NCBI GenBank assembly: GCA_021805205.1
Contig: JAJZFV010000032.1
Coordinates: 25,140 to 89,139, forward strand
Origin: Actinomycetes bacterium
GTDB taxonomy: Bacteria > Actinomycetota > Acidimicrobiia > Acidimicrobiales > Acidimicrobiaceae
Reading direction: 5' to 3'
DNA: 64,000 nucleotides
Positions within the stretch are counted from its first letter, which is position 1. Each line of letters opens with the position of its first letter. Below are positions 42,337 through 51,480 of the stretch, piece after piece. The notes under the pieces were generated by a model. That model had not been told where the DNA came from and ran no database searches. It saw only the letters and a list, made by a program, of their open reading frames with translations. Position numbers and translations under genes: made by a program.

Positions 42337-43155
42337 ATGGTACTCGTGGAAGAAGAGAGCGTCAAAGTTTTATCGGCATCAGGTGCCAGTGCGGGTGCAC
42401 TTTTACTAACTGCGCTTGGCGAATTTGTCGCATCACAGCACGACTACTGCTTCGCCTCGGATCTAATTGAGATACTGGCTTCGGTGGGAATTGAAGAGAA
42501 GAGCAGCCGACAGGCGATCTTTAGGGCAGTTGGGGATGGGTATTTGACCTCGACCAAGGTTGGACGTCGCTCTCAACTCATGTTGACCGAGAGAGCGGTA
42601 AATCTGCTAGAGGTCGGTCGCGAGCGTATCTTTTCGTTTCAAGGGGAAAGATCGGGCGAGAAGTGGCTGATCGTCGCCCATCCTAACCTTTCGATCGATC
42701 GCCAATCGCGAAGACGTCTTGCAACTGCACTGCGCTTTTACGGGATGATTAGCCCTTATCCCGGCCTATTTGTAGGAACCAACCATCACTTTGGTGACCG
42801 AGTTCTTGAGATATTTGCCGAGCACGCCCCTGATGCGTCGGCAATTATAACTAAGGCCAATCCAAGCGACGTATCAGGACTTGCCGAGATGGTGGCGGAG
42901 ATGGTCGATATCGATCTGCTTGAAAAGAGCTACCGCCAATTCATCGATCGCTTTGTCGACTTTGAATTTGAGCAAGGCTACGTCGGGCAAGTTCTTCTTT
43001 TGGTTCATGAGTGGCGCCACTTTGCAATGGAGGATATTGAACTCTTCGATAGCCTCCTTCCCCGAGGATGGATCGGTAGAAAGGGAAAAGAGGTCTTCGA
43101 TCACCTATATTCGAAGTGGAGACCCCTCTGCCCCGACCTATCTTCCTTCGCTTAG
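42337..43155 (+). CDS. PaaX-family transcriptional regulator
   Basis: 272-aa repressor-type protein. An N-terminal winged helix (about residues 20-95, with ASVGIEEKSSRQAIFRAV as recognition region) is followed by the PaaX central domain with GEKWLIVAHPN and RRRLATALRFYGMISPYPGLFVG, the strongest family signature, and a C-terminal all-helical domain. PaaX binds phenylacetyl-CoA in E. coli. By position, divergent from the box operon across 88 bp, this protein probably responds to benzoyl-CoA or another aryl-CoA and represses boxC-boxB-bclA (inference). ATG start with no strong ribosome site. Confidence 0.87.
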   Translation: MVLVEEESVKVLSASGASAGALLLTALGEFVASQHDYCFASDLIEILASVGIEEKSSRQAIFRAVGDGYLTSTKVGRRSQLMLTERAVNLLEVGRERIFSFQGERSGEKWLIVAHPNLSIDRQSRRRLATALRFYGMISPYPGLFVGTNHHFGDRVLEIFAEHAPDASAIITKANPSDVSGLAEMVAEMVDIDLLEKSYRQFIDRFVDFEFEQGYVGQVLLLVHEWRHFAMEDIELFDSLLPRGWIGRKGKEVFDHLYSKWRPLCPDLSSFA

Positions 43156-43306
43156 CAGAGTGACTCTGAACCACTACGTCAGCGGTGATTTAAAGGTTTG
43201 ATTCTGACTTTCAAAGATGTCCACCTCGTTTGAGCTGGAAGTATCAAGATTGAATCTTGTAGATATTTCGCTAGGTAGGTGGGCGATCGTGCAGTTTTTG
43301 CCGCAA

Positions 43307-44572
43307 CTAAACGAATGTGAGGTTGGGATAGCTTCCATAGAGTGCTGTCTTTGAATCACCTTGAAGTACGGTATCGATAAGTGGGGCATAGATCGACCTA
43401 AAGTCCGTCGTCACCTTCAAGTTGTCATCGATCAGTGATGAGAGGGATGGGTATTGCCCGTAGATTCCACCCTTGACCATATCGCCGACGACAAAAGCTA
43501 CGCTCGCAGTACCGTGGTCGGTTCCACCTCCACCATTCACGTTGGCCCTGCGTCCAAATTCACTGTAGACCAGAAGTGTAACTCGGCCTCGATTAGTGTC
43601 AGTTAAGTTTGAAAAGAGGGAGGCTATTGCTTCATCTGCAGCCTTGAGGTCAGCTTTGTGGGTGGCTGCTTCATTTACGTGGGTATCGAAGCCACTCATT
43701 GAAAACGTGAAGACCCTAGTGTCGATTCCAGCATTGATTAAAGTTGCGATCGTCGCCGCATCTTTTGACGCCCCGGCTGAATAGGAACTGGCGCCACCCC
43801 CAGCGCGATTACTGATTGTACCTAATGAAGTGGTTGGGGTTTTAGTGGCATCTCCAGCAAAGAGGTGGGTAAGATCGCTATCGAGGGTCAGAAGGTCCGA
43901 GATTGAAGATGCATAGATGGAGTCCATCCCCTGGTACTTGGATTGATTACCGAGTACCGTTAGTGCTTGCCCATCGAGTAGACGGGGCAGGGGGTTTGGC
44001 GTTGTTGATACCAGTGACGACGCCGAAGTTGATGCGCCAATTGCCAGCGGTGGCACTGACGTTCCAATTGAAATTGCAGTAGTTGGAGTTGGTGACTTTA
44101 GTTGATCGAGGTAGCGACCTATCCAGCCGGTTTCAATGCTGTTGTCGGTGGAGCCAGATTGCCAAATATCCATCGAGACGAAGTGGGAGAGTATCGGGTT
44201 TGGATACGATACCCCCGCAACTATGGCGACCTTATCTTGGTTCCATAGCTTTGTAAGGTTTGCCAGAGAGTTGTTGATATAGAGGTCATCTTTCCCAAGG
44301 GGAGTTACGTCGCTTTGGGTTAGTGCTAGTGAACCTCGCAACTTTGCATACAGGGGTTCGGTAAATGGAACTATGGTGTTTAGTCCGTCGTTACCGCCGT
44401 AGAGGGTAAAGATCACCAAGACGTCGTGGTTTGTCGGAGTGATTGAGTTGGTGGAGGTTTCTATCTTTGTGATCAATTGATGGTTTCGATCGAAGAGGAG
44501 GTATCCCGAAGCTGCAATTGCGCCAGTGGAGGCCCCTAATGCTAAAAACTTTCGCCTTGAAATAGTTGTCAT
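43307..44572 (-). CDS. DUF1501 secreted protein with Tat signal
   Basis: 421-aa exported protein. The N-terminus ISRRKFLALGASTG is a twin-arginine (Tat) signal followed by a hydrophobic segment, so it is probably folded in the cytoplasm before export. The body is DUF1501 of the alkaline-phosphatase/sulfatase-like fold: IFTLYGGNDGLNTIVP near the start, SGFDTHVNEA, and YSEFGRRANVNGGGGTDHGTA, which is the family hallmark. The biochemical role of DUF1501 is unknown. It lies 75 bp downstream of a DUF1800 gene; these two families are almost always neighbours and presumably form one functional unit. Confidence 0.88.
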   Translation of the reverse strand: MTTISRRKFLALGASTGAIAASGYLLFDRNHQLITKIETSTNSITPTNHDVLVIFTLYGGNDGLNTIVPFTEPLYAKLRGSLALTQSDVTPLGKDDLYINNSLANLTKLWNQDKVAIVAGVSYPNPILSHFVSMDIWQSGSTDNSIETGWIGRYLDQLKSPTPTTAISIGTSVPPLAIGASTSASSLVSTTPNPLPRLLDGQALTVLGNQSKYQGMDSIYASSISDLLTLDSDLTHLFAGDATKTPTTSLGTISNRAGGGASSYSAGASKDAATIATLINAGIDTRVFTFSMSGFDTHVNEAATHKADLKAADEAIASLFSNLTDTNRGRVTLLVYSEFGRRANVNGGGGTDHGTASVAFVVGDMVKGGIYGQYPSLSSLIDDNLKVTTDFRSIYAPLIDTVLQGDSKTALYGSYPNLTFV

Positions 44573-44647
44573 CTTCGCTCCATCTTTTATTTGATTATTT
44601 TTTTGAAATGATTCAATTGGTTGAGGGGTGGTGGTTAGAGGTAATAG

Positions 44648-45970
44648 CTATGCATTTATGTACTCGGGTGCGGCAAGTGCGCCAGCTACCAGGCCATATG
44701 GGTTGTTTATCCTTTGATTTAGAAGCTCTAACGTTGGCTGAGAAAGCGGAGCCAAGTTGAAGTGGTAGGCAACGGTCTCAACTCGGGTCGAAGGCGAAGC
44801 CTCTTCAATTGGACTTATATCTCCCCTCTGGAGCAGGTATTGAATTAGGGCTAGGCGCGAAGAGGTAGTGGATGTTGAGACGAAGTAGCGATTCTCGGGC
44901 CACCCTCCCACATTTGGAGGTAGGAATGGTACCTGACCCAGGGATCGAAGTGCGATGACTACTTTCCTTGGAGGAAGCGTTGATGGATCGATTTTTAGCG
45001 CCGTCAACGCCCCTATTAGGTACTCAAATGGCTGCTTGGTAAGGCCGGTCAGCGTCTGTGGAGAGGAAAATGCGCTACTTGATACGATGTCGGTCAAGAG
45101 CTGAGATATGGGTGTTGTGGTAGGAGAGTACCTCTCCGCAAGGGATATCGCAATTGGATCGTTGGGAGATATTGGATATGCAATGTGGGAAAAGACCTTT
45201 GAGGCTACAAATTGTGCCGAGGCCTTCTGCCCCAATATGATGTCGATAACCTGATCTCCGTTGAAGTCGCCACTTTGCCCCAGGAAGGTCTTGGTGCCAA
45301 AGTCGTGTTGCGATGGATTTATGAAGAAGGAGAGATCCTTCGGCGCAAATCGCCAACCAGTAAACGATCGAGCTGCAGACACCACGTCATTTTGTGAGTA
45401 ATTGCCGACCCCTAATGTGAATAACTCCATCAGTTCTCGACCAAAGTTTTCATTTGGAGATCCGGCGGTGTTACGAATGGTATCGAGCCATATCATCATT
45501 GCTGGGTCGGTAGAAATTCCATGGGTTAATTGAGAGAAGGACTCTAGGCTATTTTGCCTTTGCAACTGATTTTGGTTCGCCATGAGTGATGAAACCACCA
45601 CTTTCTGTATCGAAGTAGCGAAGTGTCCATGCCATAGTAGGGTCATTCTCTCTCGAGCTTTAGCCGGGGTATTTACTGCGGTAGTAAGCCACCAACTAAC
45701 AAGCGCTGGAAGTTCTTCATGAAATGAAGTATCGATGAGCGACTTTAGAGCTGTGCGGTTGTGCGACTTCATTGCCGCTGCAAATTGAGAGTACGCTGTG
45801 AGCTGTGGTGGTTGTATTGCGAGAGAAGTTCCTTGTGAAGCCGTAATAAGGTCTTGAACTTGGCTTTGGGGATCGGTGGAGGTCGGTGGAATTCCAAACG
45901 CCAGGCGCCGTGTAATGAGCGCCGCTATGTTGCTGGTGGTGATGTCCAGATTCGTTGCCATGGAATGCAT
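44648..45970 (-). CDS. DUF1800 family protein
   Basis: 440-aa member of DUF1800, a large helical domain of unknown function. Typical blocks are ALITRRLAFGIPP near the N-terminus, REL-type NENFGRELMELFTLGVGNYSQ, VVSAARSFTGWRFA, HDFGTKTFLGQSGDFNGDQ and PNVGGWPENRYFVST. No signal peptide is obvious, although the DUF1501 partner has one; piggy-back export of the pair is conceivable. It is first in the two-gene unit, with about 200 AT-rich bases separating it from the divergent response-regulator gene. Confidence 0.87.
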   Translation of the reverse strand: MHSMATNLDITTSNIAALITRRLAFGIPPTSTDPQSQVQDLITASQGTSLAIQPPQLTAYSQFAAAMKSHNRTALKSLIDTSFHEELPALVSWWLTTAVNTPAKARERMTLLWHGHFATSIQKVVVSSLMANQNQLQRQNSLESFSQLTHGISTDPAMMIWLDTIRNTAGSPNENFGRELMELFTLGVGNYSQNDVVSAARSFTGWRFAPKDLSFFINPSQHDFGTKTFLGQSGDFNGDQVIDIILGQKASAQFVASKVFSHIAYPISPNDPIAISLAERYSPTTTPISQLLTDIVSSSAFSSPQTLTGLTKQPFEYLIGALTALKIDPSTLPPRKVVIALRSLGQVPFLPPNVGGWPENRYFVSTSTTSSRLALIQYLLQRGDISPIEEASPSTRVETVAYHFNLAPLSQPTLELLNQRINNPYGLVAGALAAPEYINA

Positions 45971-46174
45971 TTTGGATTGTCAATATTAAATATTTATTAT
46001 GGCTTTACAAAGATCATCTTCGGCGGAGTTAGAAAAGAAAACCTGTCCGAATTTAAATAAAACAGGCATGAGATACGATATTCTTTAGAAAGTGTCGATA
46101 ATTCAATTTTTACTCCTAATTATCAACTAACTTACATCTATAGTAAATTTTTATAAGGCTTTGACAGAGGTAGT

Positions 46175-46861
46175 ATGCCAACGGAGACTTCACTCCTACT
46201 TATCGAAGACGATAGTGAGTTAGGGCAATCGATCGCCGCTTACCTTGAAGCCAATTCTTTCAAGGTAACTCGTGCGCTAAATGCAAAGGAGGCGCGAGCT
46301 CACCTGGGAGGAAGTGTCTTTGACGTTGTTCTTTTGGACCTCGTTCTTCCTGATGGCGACGGCTTGGCTCTATGTGAAGAGATACGATCTTCCGGCCATT
46401 GGACTCCAACCTTGGTGGTCAGCGCACTTGCAACGCTTGAAGATCGACTTAAAGGCTTTTCAGCCGGGGCTGACGACTATTTGACCAAGCCATTTTCATT
46501 AGCAGAATTGGTCGCTCGAATTCGTGCGGTACTGCGGAGGGGTTCTATCGCTCCCGGTGTTGAGATCCGATTTGGTAACGTCGTAATCGATCAATTAGCC
46601 CATAGGGCTTTCGTGGCAGATCGCGAGGTGCGACTATCCTCCCGTGAGATCTCCTTGTTGGTAACCTTGATTCAGCACGAGGGGACGATTTTGTCGCGAT
46701 CGATGCTGCTAAAGAGTGTCTGGCACGATACTTCAGATGTCGCTCAAAATATAGTTGACCAGTACATAAGAAGATTGCGGATGAAGGTCTGCACTATTTT
46801 AAGTAGGGTTGAGATTGAAACTCTCCATGGACAAGGTTACCGGATCCGACGTACCGCATAA
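46175..46861 (+). CDS. OmpR/PhoB-family response regulator
   Basis: 228-aa two-component regulator. The receiver domain has the acidic pair EDD (11-13), phosphoacceptor D55 in VVLLDLVLPDGDG, conserved Thr/Ser in VVSALATLEDR, and Lys in DDYLTKPFS. The C-terminal winged helix has EVRLSSREISLLVTLI, RSMLLKSVW, VDQYIRRLRMKV and LHGQGYRI, typical of PhoB/OmpR DNA-binding domains. No sensor kinase gene is adjacent on either side, so it is an orphan in this window. It is divergent from the DUF1800/DUF1501 pair, which might be its target (inference from position only). Confidence 0.9.
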   Translation: MPTETSLLLIEDDSELGQSIAAYLEANSFKVTRALNAKEARAHLGGSVFDVVLLDLVLPDGDGLALCEEIRSSGHWTPTLVVSALATLEDRLKGFSAGADDYLTKPFSLAELVARIRAVLRRGSIAPGVEIRFGNVVIDQLAHRAFVADREVRLSSREISLLVTLIQHEGTILSRSMLLKSVWHDTSDVAQNIVDQYIRRLRMKVCTILSRVEIETLHGQGYRIRRTA

Positions 46862-47144
46862 GTCCCGACCTGGGGCTTTCTGAAATTTTGGGGTAATCCT
46901 TGTACTCTCGCGCTTGCTTTGCACCGCATTTGCTTCAAAGGTCGCAATGGTCATGGTCCCTGCTACGGCGTCTATGGGTGCGACATTCGAAATTCAATTG
47001 CTGAATAGTTTCTCATAAGTTGTCTTTGAGTGACCCTTTTTTTCTCGGTTGATACCAGTTGTAAATGTTGAATTGAATACCTATCTGGGATTTGCCCTTC
47101 CCTTTGATCGCTATCGACCCTAAGAGACCAAGTATTTTAGCCAA

Positions 47145-47609
47145 GTGGCATCAGATAGTACTGTTTGCGTGCATAATTGCAAGATGGAATTTTCACATAC
47201 GCCCCACCCCAGAATTCAAGATCGTAAAAAAGAGTCCGCTCCAAAAGTTAACGAGCAGGCAGTAGGGTTCAATGGCCGTCTTGCGCTACTTATAACTAAG
47301 GCAGTCGGTTCTATGTGGTGCGCCTATCTTTTTGCTGCATTTGATCTTCTCTCTTTACCTGCGGCGATAAGCGAAGGGATTCAGGCGATAGTTTCATGGG
47401 TCGCCCAGACCTTTTTGCAGCTAGTGCTTCTCTCGATCATTATGGTGGGACAAAACCTTCAGTCGCAGGCGGCAGATAAGAGATCGGAACAAACTTATGC
47501 CGATGCCGAAGCGATTCTTCATGAATGTCTAGAGTTGCAACGCCACCTCAAAGCACAAGATGATACGTTGGCAGCGTTAGTAGCAAAGGTAGAGGAGAGA
47601 GGACATTAG
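47145..47609 (+). CDS. Small membrane protein with C-terminal coiled coil
   Basis: 154-aa hypothetical protein. After a hydrophilic N-terminus of about 40 residues there are two hydrophobic segments (about 48-72 and 80-103), then QNLQSQAADKRSEQTYADAEAILHE and a heptad-like helix to the end. The two helices followed by a Q-N-x-Q-x2-AADKR stretch resemble the DUF1003 type of membrane protein, but I am not certain. The GTG at 47145 lacks a ribosome site; ATG 47184 could be the true start. It stands alone, convergent with the fructose PTS gene. Confidence 0.6.
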   Translation: MASDSTVCVHNCKMEFSHTPHPRIQDRKKESAPKVNEQAVGFNGRLALLITKAVGSMWCAYLFAAFDLLSLPAAISEGIQAIVSWVAQTFLQLVLLSIIMVGQNLQSQAADKRSEQTYADAEAILHECLELQRHLKAQDDTLAALVAKVEERGH

Positions 47610-47692
47610 CAGCTCAGAAAGGGCCGTGCCATTGAAGCTCTATTTTCAGTAGCTAGATCGCGGATGTTTTGCGGTATCTAGAGCCAAGTGAA

Positions 47693-49180
47693 TTACGCCT
47701 TCGAACTGACGAGGCGATCCGGTCCAATGGATCGTAGTAAGATCGCCACACAGGCAGTTATCACGGTTCCAATTGCAACGGAGAGGGCGTAGTATTGCGG
47801 TTTGCCAAAGAGGTAGAAGACGAAGAAGCCTCCGTGGGGCATCGGTGAGGTGACCCCAAGGGCCATCGAGGTCGCTCCAGTTACCGAAGCCCCTGCCACG
47901 GCGGCGATAATCATCTCTTTACGATAACCCGATCTGGTAAAAGGTATAGCTTTCTCCGAGACGAGTGAGGCTCCGACTAAAAGCGATAGGGGAGCAGCCT
48001 TCTTCTCTTCAACGGTAAAGCGCTTCGGGGTGACCAATGCCGCTATCGCTAATCCCATAGGAGGCACCACCCCTGAGGCGATTACCGCTCCCATAACAAG
48101 GTAGCTTCCGGAGAGTAAAAGGAGAATTCCAACGGAGTATGCAACCTTATTGATTGGCCCGCCCAAGTCTGCTGCCATCATTGCTCCTATTGCCAGGCCT
48201 ATGGCGAGCGATTCGAAGCCATTTAGGTTGCTAAAGATCCTAACTAGGTGGTGGTTTAACGCCCTTGCTGGTGGAGAGATTACGTAAATTGAGACCCCTG
48301 CAGTCAAAACACTCGCAAAGATTGGAGTTATGGTAGTTGGCACGATAGATCGAAGTACCACGGGGAATCGAACCTCACCGATCCAACGGGCACTAAAGCC
48401 GGCGACTAGGCCGACTACAATTCCAGCCAAGTAGCCACCCCCTAGATAGGACGCACTAAATCCTCCAATCAAACCTGGAATTAGTGCCGGTCTATCGGAA
48501 ATTGCATATGCAGTAAAGGCACTAAGTATTGGAATCGCGAGCGCCATCGCTATCAAGCCGATTAGGTAGATGGAGCCGGCTAGGTGGTAGGTACCTATGA
48601 AGGAATGAGAGTTTTGTATCAGTTCGAAGGCGAATCCACCAGAGATCGAAGTGGTAAGCGGCGGAAGTCTATGATCGAACCAAGTAGAGACTGTGGTTGC
48701 GGCACCTCCCACCGCTATCGAAGGAATGGCATAACTCATTCCAGTCATTAGCCATTGGCGGATCGATGTGGTAACGGACCTCTTATTTGAACTTCTATCG
48801 CTTGGAGAAGGCGGATTCGATTCGAGAGCCCCCGATAGAACTTCTTTTTTGACATCTACTCTGGCGAGAGCTTCGTTGATAACTTCGACTGGCTGATTGA
48901 TTGCCAGCTTTACCCCAACTTCGTATATGGGAAGGTGCTCGAAGCGGTCCCTTCCCCTTACGCCAATATCGGCGGCAAATATGGCAGCGTCGGCGCTAGC
49001 GATGATTTCGTCATCGATTGGAGAGATTCCAGCTGAACCTTGGGTCTCCACGTAGATCTCGATCCCCATTTCGCTGGCGGCACTCTCGAGGGCTTCGGCT
49101 GCCATGTAGGTATGGGCGATTCCAGTGGGGCACGATGTAACTGCAACGATCTTCAATTGTCTAACTCCACTAGATGCCAC
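47693..49180 (-). CDS. fruA: PTS fructose transporter subunit EIIBC
   Basis: 495-aa phosphotransferase-system permease. The N-terminal EIIB-fru domain has the phospho-Cys C17 in VTSCPTGIAHTYMAAEAL. After a Ser-rich linker the EIIC domain (about 145-490) has around eight to ten membrane segments, with AMMAADLGGPINKVAYS and GVTSPMPHGGFFVF as conserved loops. It imports fructose as fructose 1-phosphate. No EIIA-fru domain is fused and no EIIA, HPr or EI gene is seen here; many actinobacterial FruA proteins are EIIABC. GTG start 43 bp downstream of the 1-phosphofructokinase gene, so one operon. Confidence 0.88.
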   Translation of the reverse strand: MASSGVRQLKIVAVTSCPTGIAHTYMAAEALESAASEMGIEIYVETQGSAGISPIDDEIIASADAAIFAADIGVRGRDRFEHLPIYEVGVKLAINQPVEVINEALARVDVKKEVLSGALESNPPSPSDRSSNKRSVTTSIRQWLMTGMSYAIPSIAVGGAATTVSTWFDHRLPPLTTSISGGFAFELIQNSHSFIGTYHLAGSIYLIGLIAMALAIPILSAFTAYAISDRPALIPGLIGGFSASYLGGGYLAGIVVGLVAGFSARWIGEVRFPVVLRSIVPTTITPIFASVLTAGVSIYVISPPARALNHHLVRIFSNLNGFESLAIGLAIGAMMAADLGGPINKVAYSVGILLLLSGSYLVMGAVIASGVVPPMGLAIAALVTPKRFTVEEKKAAPLSLLVGASLVSEKAIPFTRSGYRKEMIIAAVAGASVTGATSMALGVTSPMPHGGFFVFYLFGKPQYYALSVAIGTVITACVAILLRSIGPDRLVSSKA

Positions 49181-49223
49181 TTTGGACGCAGAGAGATTTT
49201 ATTGCAATTTCTGATCCGCATCG

Positions 49224-50183
49224 CTACACCCGTATCGCATCGACTGAGCCACAAATCACGCGGTTCTCTTCGATGGTGGAGTTGATCGTCACTTTAGTGT
49301 CAACCACATCGGAAGGTCCGGCCATCAGGCTTCCTGGTAGCGAGATCGTTGCCCCCGCCCACTTTAGGGCTCTCGAAAGCCGTTCAGCGATATCTCCCTC
49401 TTCTGCTAAAAATCCTGCCAACAGGCAGTCACCGGCTCCAACTGATGACTTGACCTCCTTTACCTTTACCTCACCGTGAACTACCTCTTTTGCGTCGATG
49501 TAGATAGCTCCGTCTTGCCCCAGACTCACAAGAATTGACTCCACGCCATCGGCCACAATCGCCTTAGCCGCTTTGATGACCTCTCCAAATGTGGTAAATC
49601 TTCGACCGCAGAGCTCTTGTAGCTCCTCGATGTTTGGTTTGATCAAGTGTGGTTTGGAACGAACCGCGGCCCTAAGGGCATCTCCGGATGAATCTACTAC
49701 AACCTTGACGTTTAGTTCCCTGATCGAATCTATTAGAAGTCCATATATCGAGGACTCTACTCCTAGGGGAAGTGAACCCGAGGCAACTAAGTAGCCCCCC
49801 ATTGTTGCTGCGGCTACGGATTCGACTAGAAGGTTGTCGATCTCCCTCTTAGAAAGAGCTGGACCTGGTTCATTTATCTTGGTAACTGTTCCGTCAGGTT
49901 CGACAACGCTTATGTTTACTCTATTGGATCCAGTTATCTGCACTACCTGTTGAAGAATCTGAAAGTTACTTAGAATTCGGGTAATTTGGGAGCCTTCGTC
50001 GCCTCCAGCGGGGTAGATACAAGCGGTGGGATAGCCAAAGAGTGCTAGGGCCTTGGATACGTTAATCCCTTTTCCACCTGCGTCGATCCGAAACGACGTC
50101 GATCTAGTCGTGGATCCCCTGATCAAGGAGGGGACCTCCAGAGTTCGATCGAGACTCGGATTCAAAGTAACGGTCGAGATCAA
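49224..50183 (-). CDS. fruK: 1-phosphofructokinase
   Basis: 319-aa PfkB-family sugar kinase phosphorylating fructose 1-phosphate to fructose 1,6-bisphosphate. N-terminal ISTVTLNPSLDRTLEV is the 1-phosphofructokinase opening; DAGGKGINVSKALALFG is PfkB motif 1. The second motif is VKSSVGAGDCLLAGFL, with the catalytic Asp in GAGD. Tagatose 6-phosphate kinase is the nearest alternative, but the neighbouring fructose EIIBC supports FruK. The start forms an ATGA overlap with the stop of the DeoR regulator upstream, so translation is coupled. Confidence 0.9.
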   Translation of the reverse strand: MISTVTLNPSLDRTLEVPSLIRGSTTRSTSFRIDAGGKGINVSKALALFGYPTACIYPAGGDEGSQITRILSNFQILQQVVQITGSNRVNISVVEPDGTVTKINEPGPALSKREIDNLLVESVAAATMGGYLVASGSLPLGVESSIYGLLIDSIRELNVKVVVDSSGDALRAAVRSKPHLIKPNIEELQELCGRRFTTFGEVIKAAKAIVADGVESILVSLGQDGAIYIDAKEVVHGEVKVKEVKSSVGAGDCLLAGFLAEEGDIAERLSRALKWAGATISLPGSLMAGPSDVVDTKVTINSTIEENRVICGSVDAIRV

Positions 50184-50950
50184 CCTTTGATTACCTCCAC
50201 GCCGGCCCCTTCCAAGGAGACGATTGCGCCGATGGAGAGGGCACTATCTGTTACTAGCTTTGAAATCTCACCGATATTGGCAAAGCGTGCGAACTTCTCA
50301 TCACCGTATTTGGTTGAGTCGGCGAGGATCACTACCTCTTTTGCAGCCAGAACCATTCCCCGCTTTACTGCTGCCTCACTTGGATCGGGTGTTGTTGCCC
50401 CCCTTTCGACGGAGATACCGTTGGCTCCCATAAATGCAATGGAGACTCGGATATCCCTAAGGGCGTCGATCGCCCACGCATCTACGGTAGATGCAGTCTT
50501 TGAACGAAGTCGACCGCCGATCAGAAGAACTGTAAGCTCAGGACGAATCGAGAGGTTGAGGGCGATGTGGGGGGAGTTGGTAACAACCATGAGTTCGAGC
50601 CCCTCTGGAATGCACTGGGAAAAAAGGTTGGTCGTCGATCCGGAGTCGATGATAATCGAATCCCCGTCTCGAAGAAGCGTAACTGCCTTCGATGCTATCG
50701 CTATCTTCTCTTCGTTTGCGAGTTGTAGACGTGAGTCGATGTTGATCTCGGATCTTAAATTTTCAAGGAGGATGGCCCCACCGTGTACTCGTCGTAGAAG
50801 CCCCTCCTTTTCTAGGAGATCGAGGTCTTTTCGTATGGTTTCAGGTGTAACGTCAAGGAGTTTTGCTGCCTCAACTACCTCAATACGGCGTTGGTGTCGA
50901 AGTAGATCGCATATGTATTCATGGCGCTGATTGGCGAACACCGTTCTCAC
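50180..50950 (-). CDS. fruR: DeoR-family regulator of fructose use
   Basis: 256-aa DeoR repressor. The N-terminal winged helix includes IEVVEAAKLLDVTPETIRKDL and LEKEGLLRRVHGGA, the family signature. The C-terminal DeoRC sensor domain shows IIDSGSTTNLF, VTNSPHIALNL, LIGGRL and FMGANGIS, which bind a phosphorylated sugar. It is first in the fruR-fruK-fruA operon and is probably relieved by fructose 1-phosphate or a related ester. T/G-rich repeats upstream (51021-51045) are candidate binding sites. Confidence 0.88.
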   Translation of the reverse strand: MRTVFANQRHEYICDLLRHQRRIEVVEAAKLLDVTPETIRKDLDLLEKEGLLRRVHGGAILLENLRSEINIDSRLQLANEEKIAIASKAVTLLRDGDSIIIDSGSTTNLFSQCIPEGLELMVVTNSPHIALNLSIRPELTVLLIGGRLRSKTASTVDAWAIDALRDIRVSIAFMGANGISVERGATTPDPSEAAVKRGMVLAAKEVVILADSTKYGDEKFARFANIGEISKLVTDSALSIGAIVSLEGAGVEVIKG

Positions 50951-51480
50951 CTTGGTCTAAAAGTTTGCTTGGGTTTGATACTACTTCCCTTTTATTTGCA
51001 AGATACACAAATTTCAAGTTCTGTTTCTGTTTGCTTTGTTTTGAAAAAAAGTTTCAAATTTTTTGCCAGGGTTATATATTCGGTGATTTTCAGTAGATTT
51101 TGCGAATCATCTTTTGCCTAGTAGCACATCAATAGTGCCATTGAAGTGCATATATTCTTCTATGCACCGGATTATGCAGGTATAATTTAGGGAAAAATGA
51201 TCTATTCGAGGTGTGCAATTCGCTCATTTTTTCCGAAACCAAAAATTACCACTTTATTACCTAAAGATTTACCACTCGTCGATAAAAGTCCAGTTGAAAG
51301 GGGATAATCTCGCTTTCTTTGGCATTTTTTGTTTTGAATGTATTTTTCTTTGAATATTTTTGATGAGTTGACTTTTGTTTACTTTGCGATTACTTTCAAT
51401 ACTTCAATAACCAATGCGTGCACTCAAGGGACGCCACTCGGTGGGGGAAAAGAGTGAAAGATATAAAGGGGTACAACAAG
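50951..51480. promoter_or_regulatory. Divergent control region between fruR operon and sugar ABC operon
   Basis: 530 AT-rich bases. Present are: CTGTTTCTGTTTG repeats at 51021-51033; TTTGTTTTGAA twice (51035-51045 and 51328-51338), one copy near each transcription unit; a perfect inverted repeat GTGCATA...TATGCAC (51146-51167) beside a consensus -10 TATAAT (51181-51186); and a good promoter TTGACT (51368-51373), 17-bp spacer, TACTTT (51391-51396) in front of the binding-protein gene. The shared 11-mer suggests one regulator for both units. No gene is seen in this stretch. Confidence 0.5.

Noticed and set aside
42249..42365. N-terminal extension of BoxC from 42365
   Set aside because: It would cross the box promoter and the start of the divergent regulator; ATG 42248 has a strong ribosome site and gives family length.
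50187..50930. 247-codon plus-strand ORF
   Set aside because: Lies wholly antisense to the DeoR regulator, whose motifs are clear; the antisense product has no recognisable domain.
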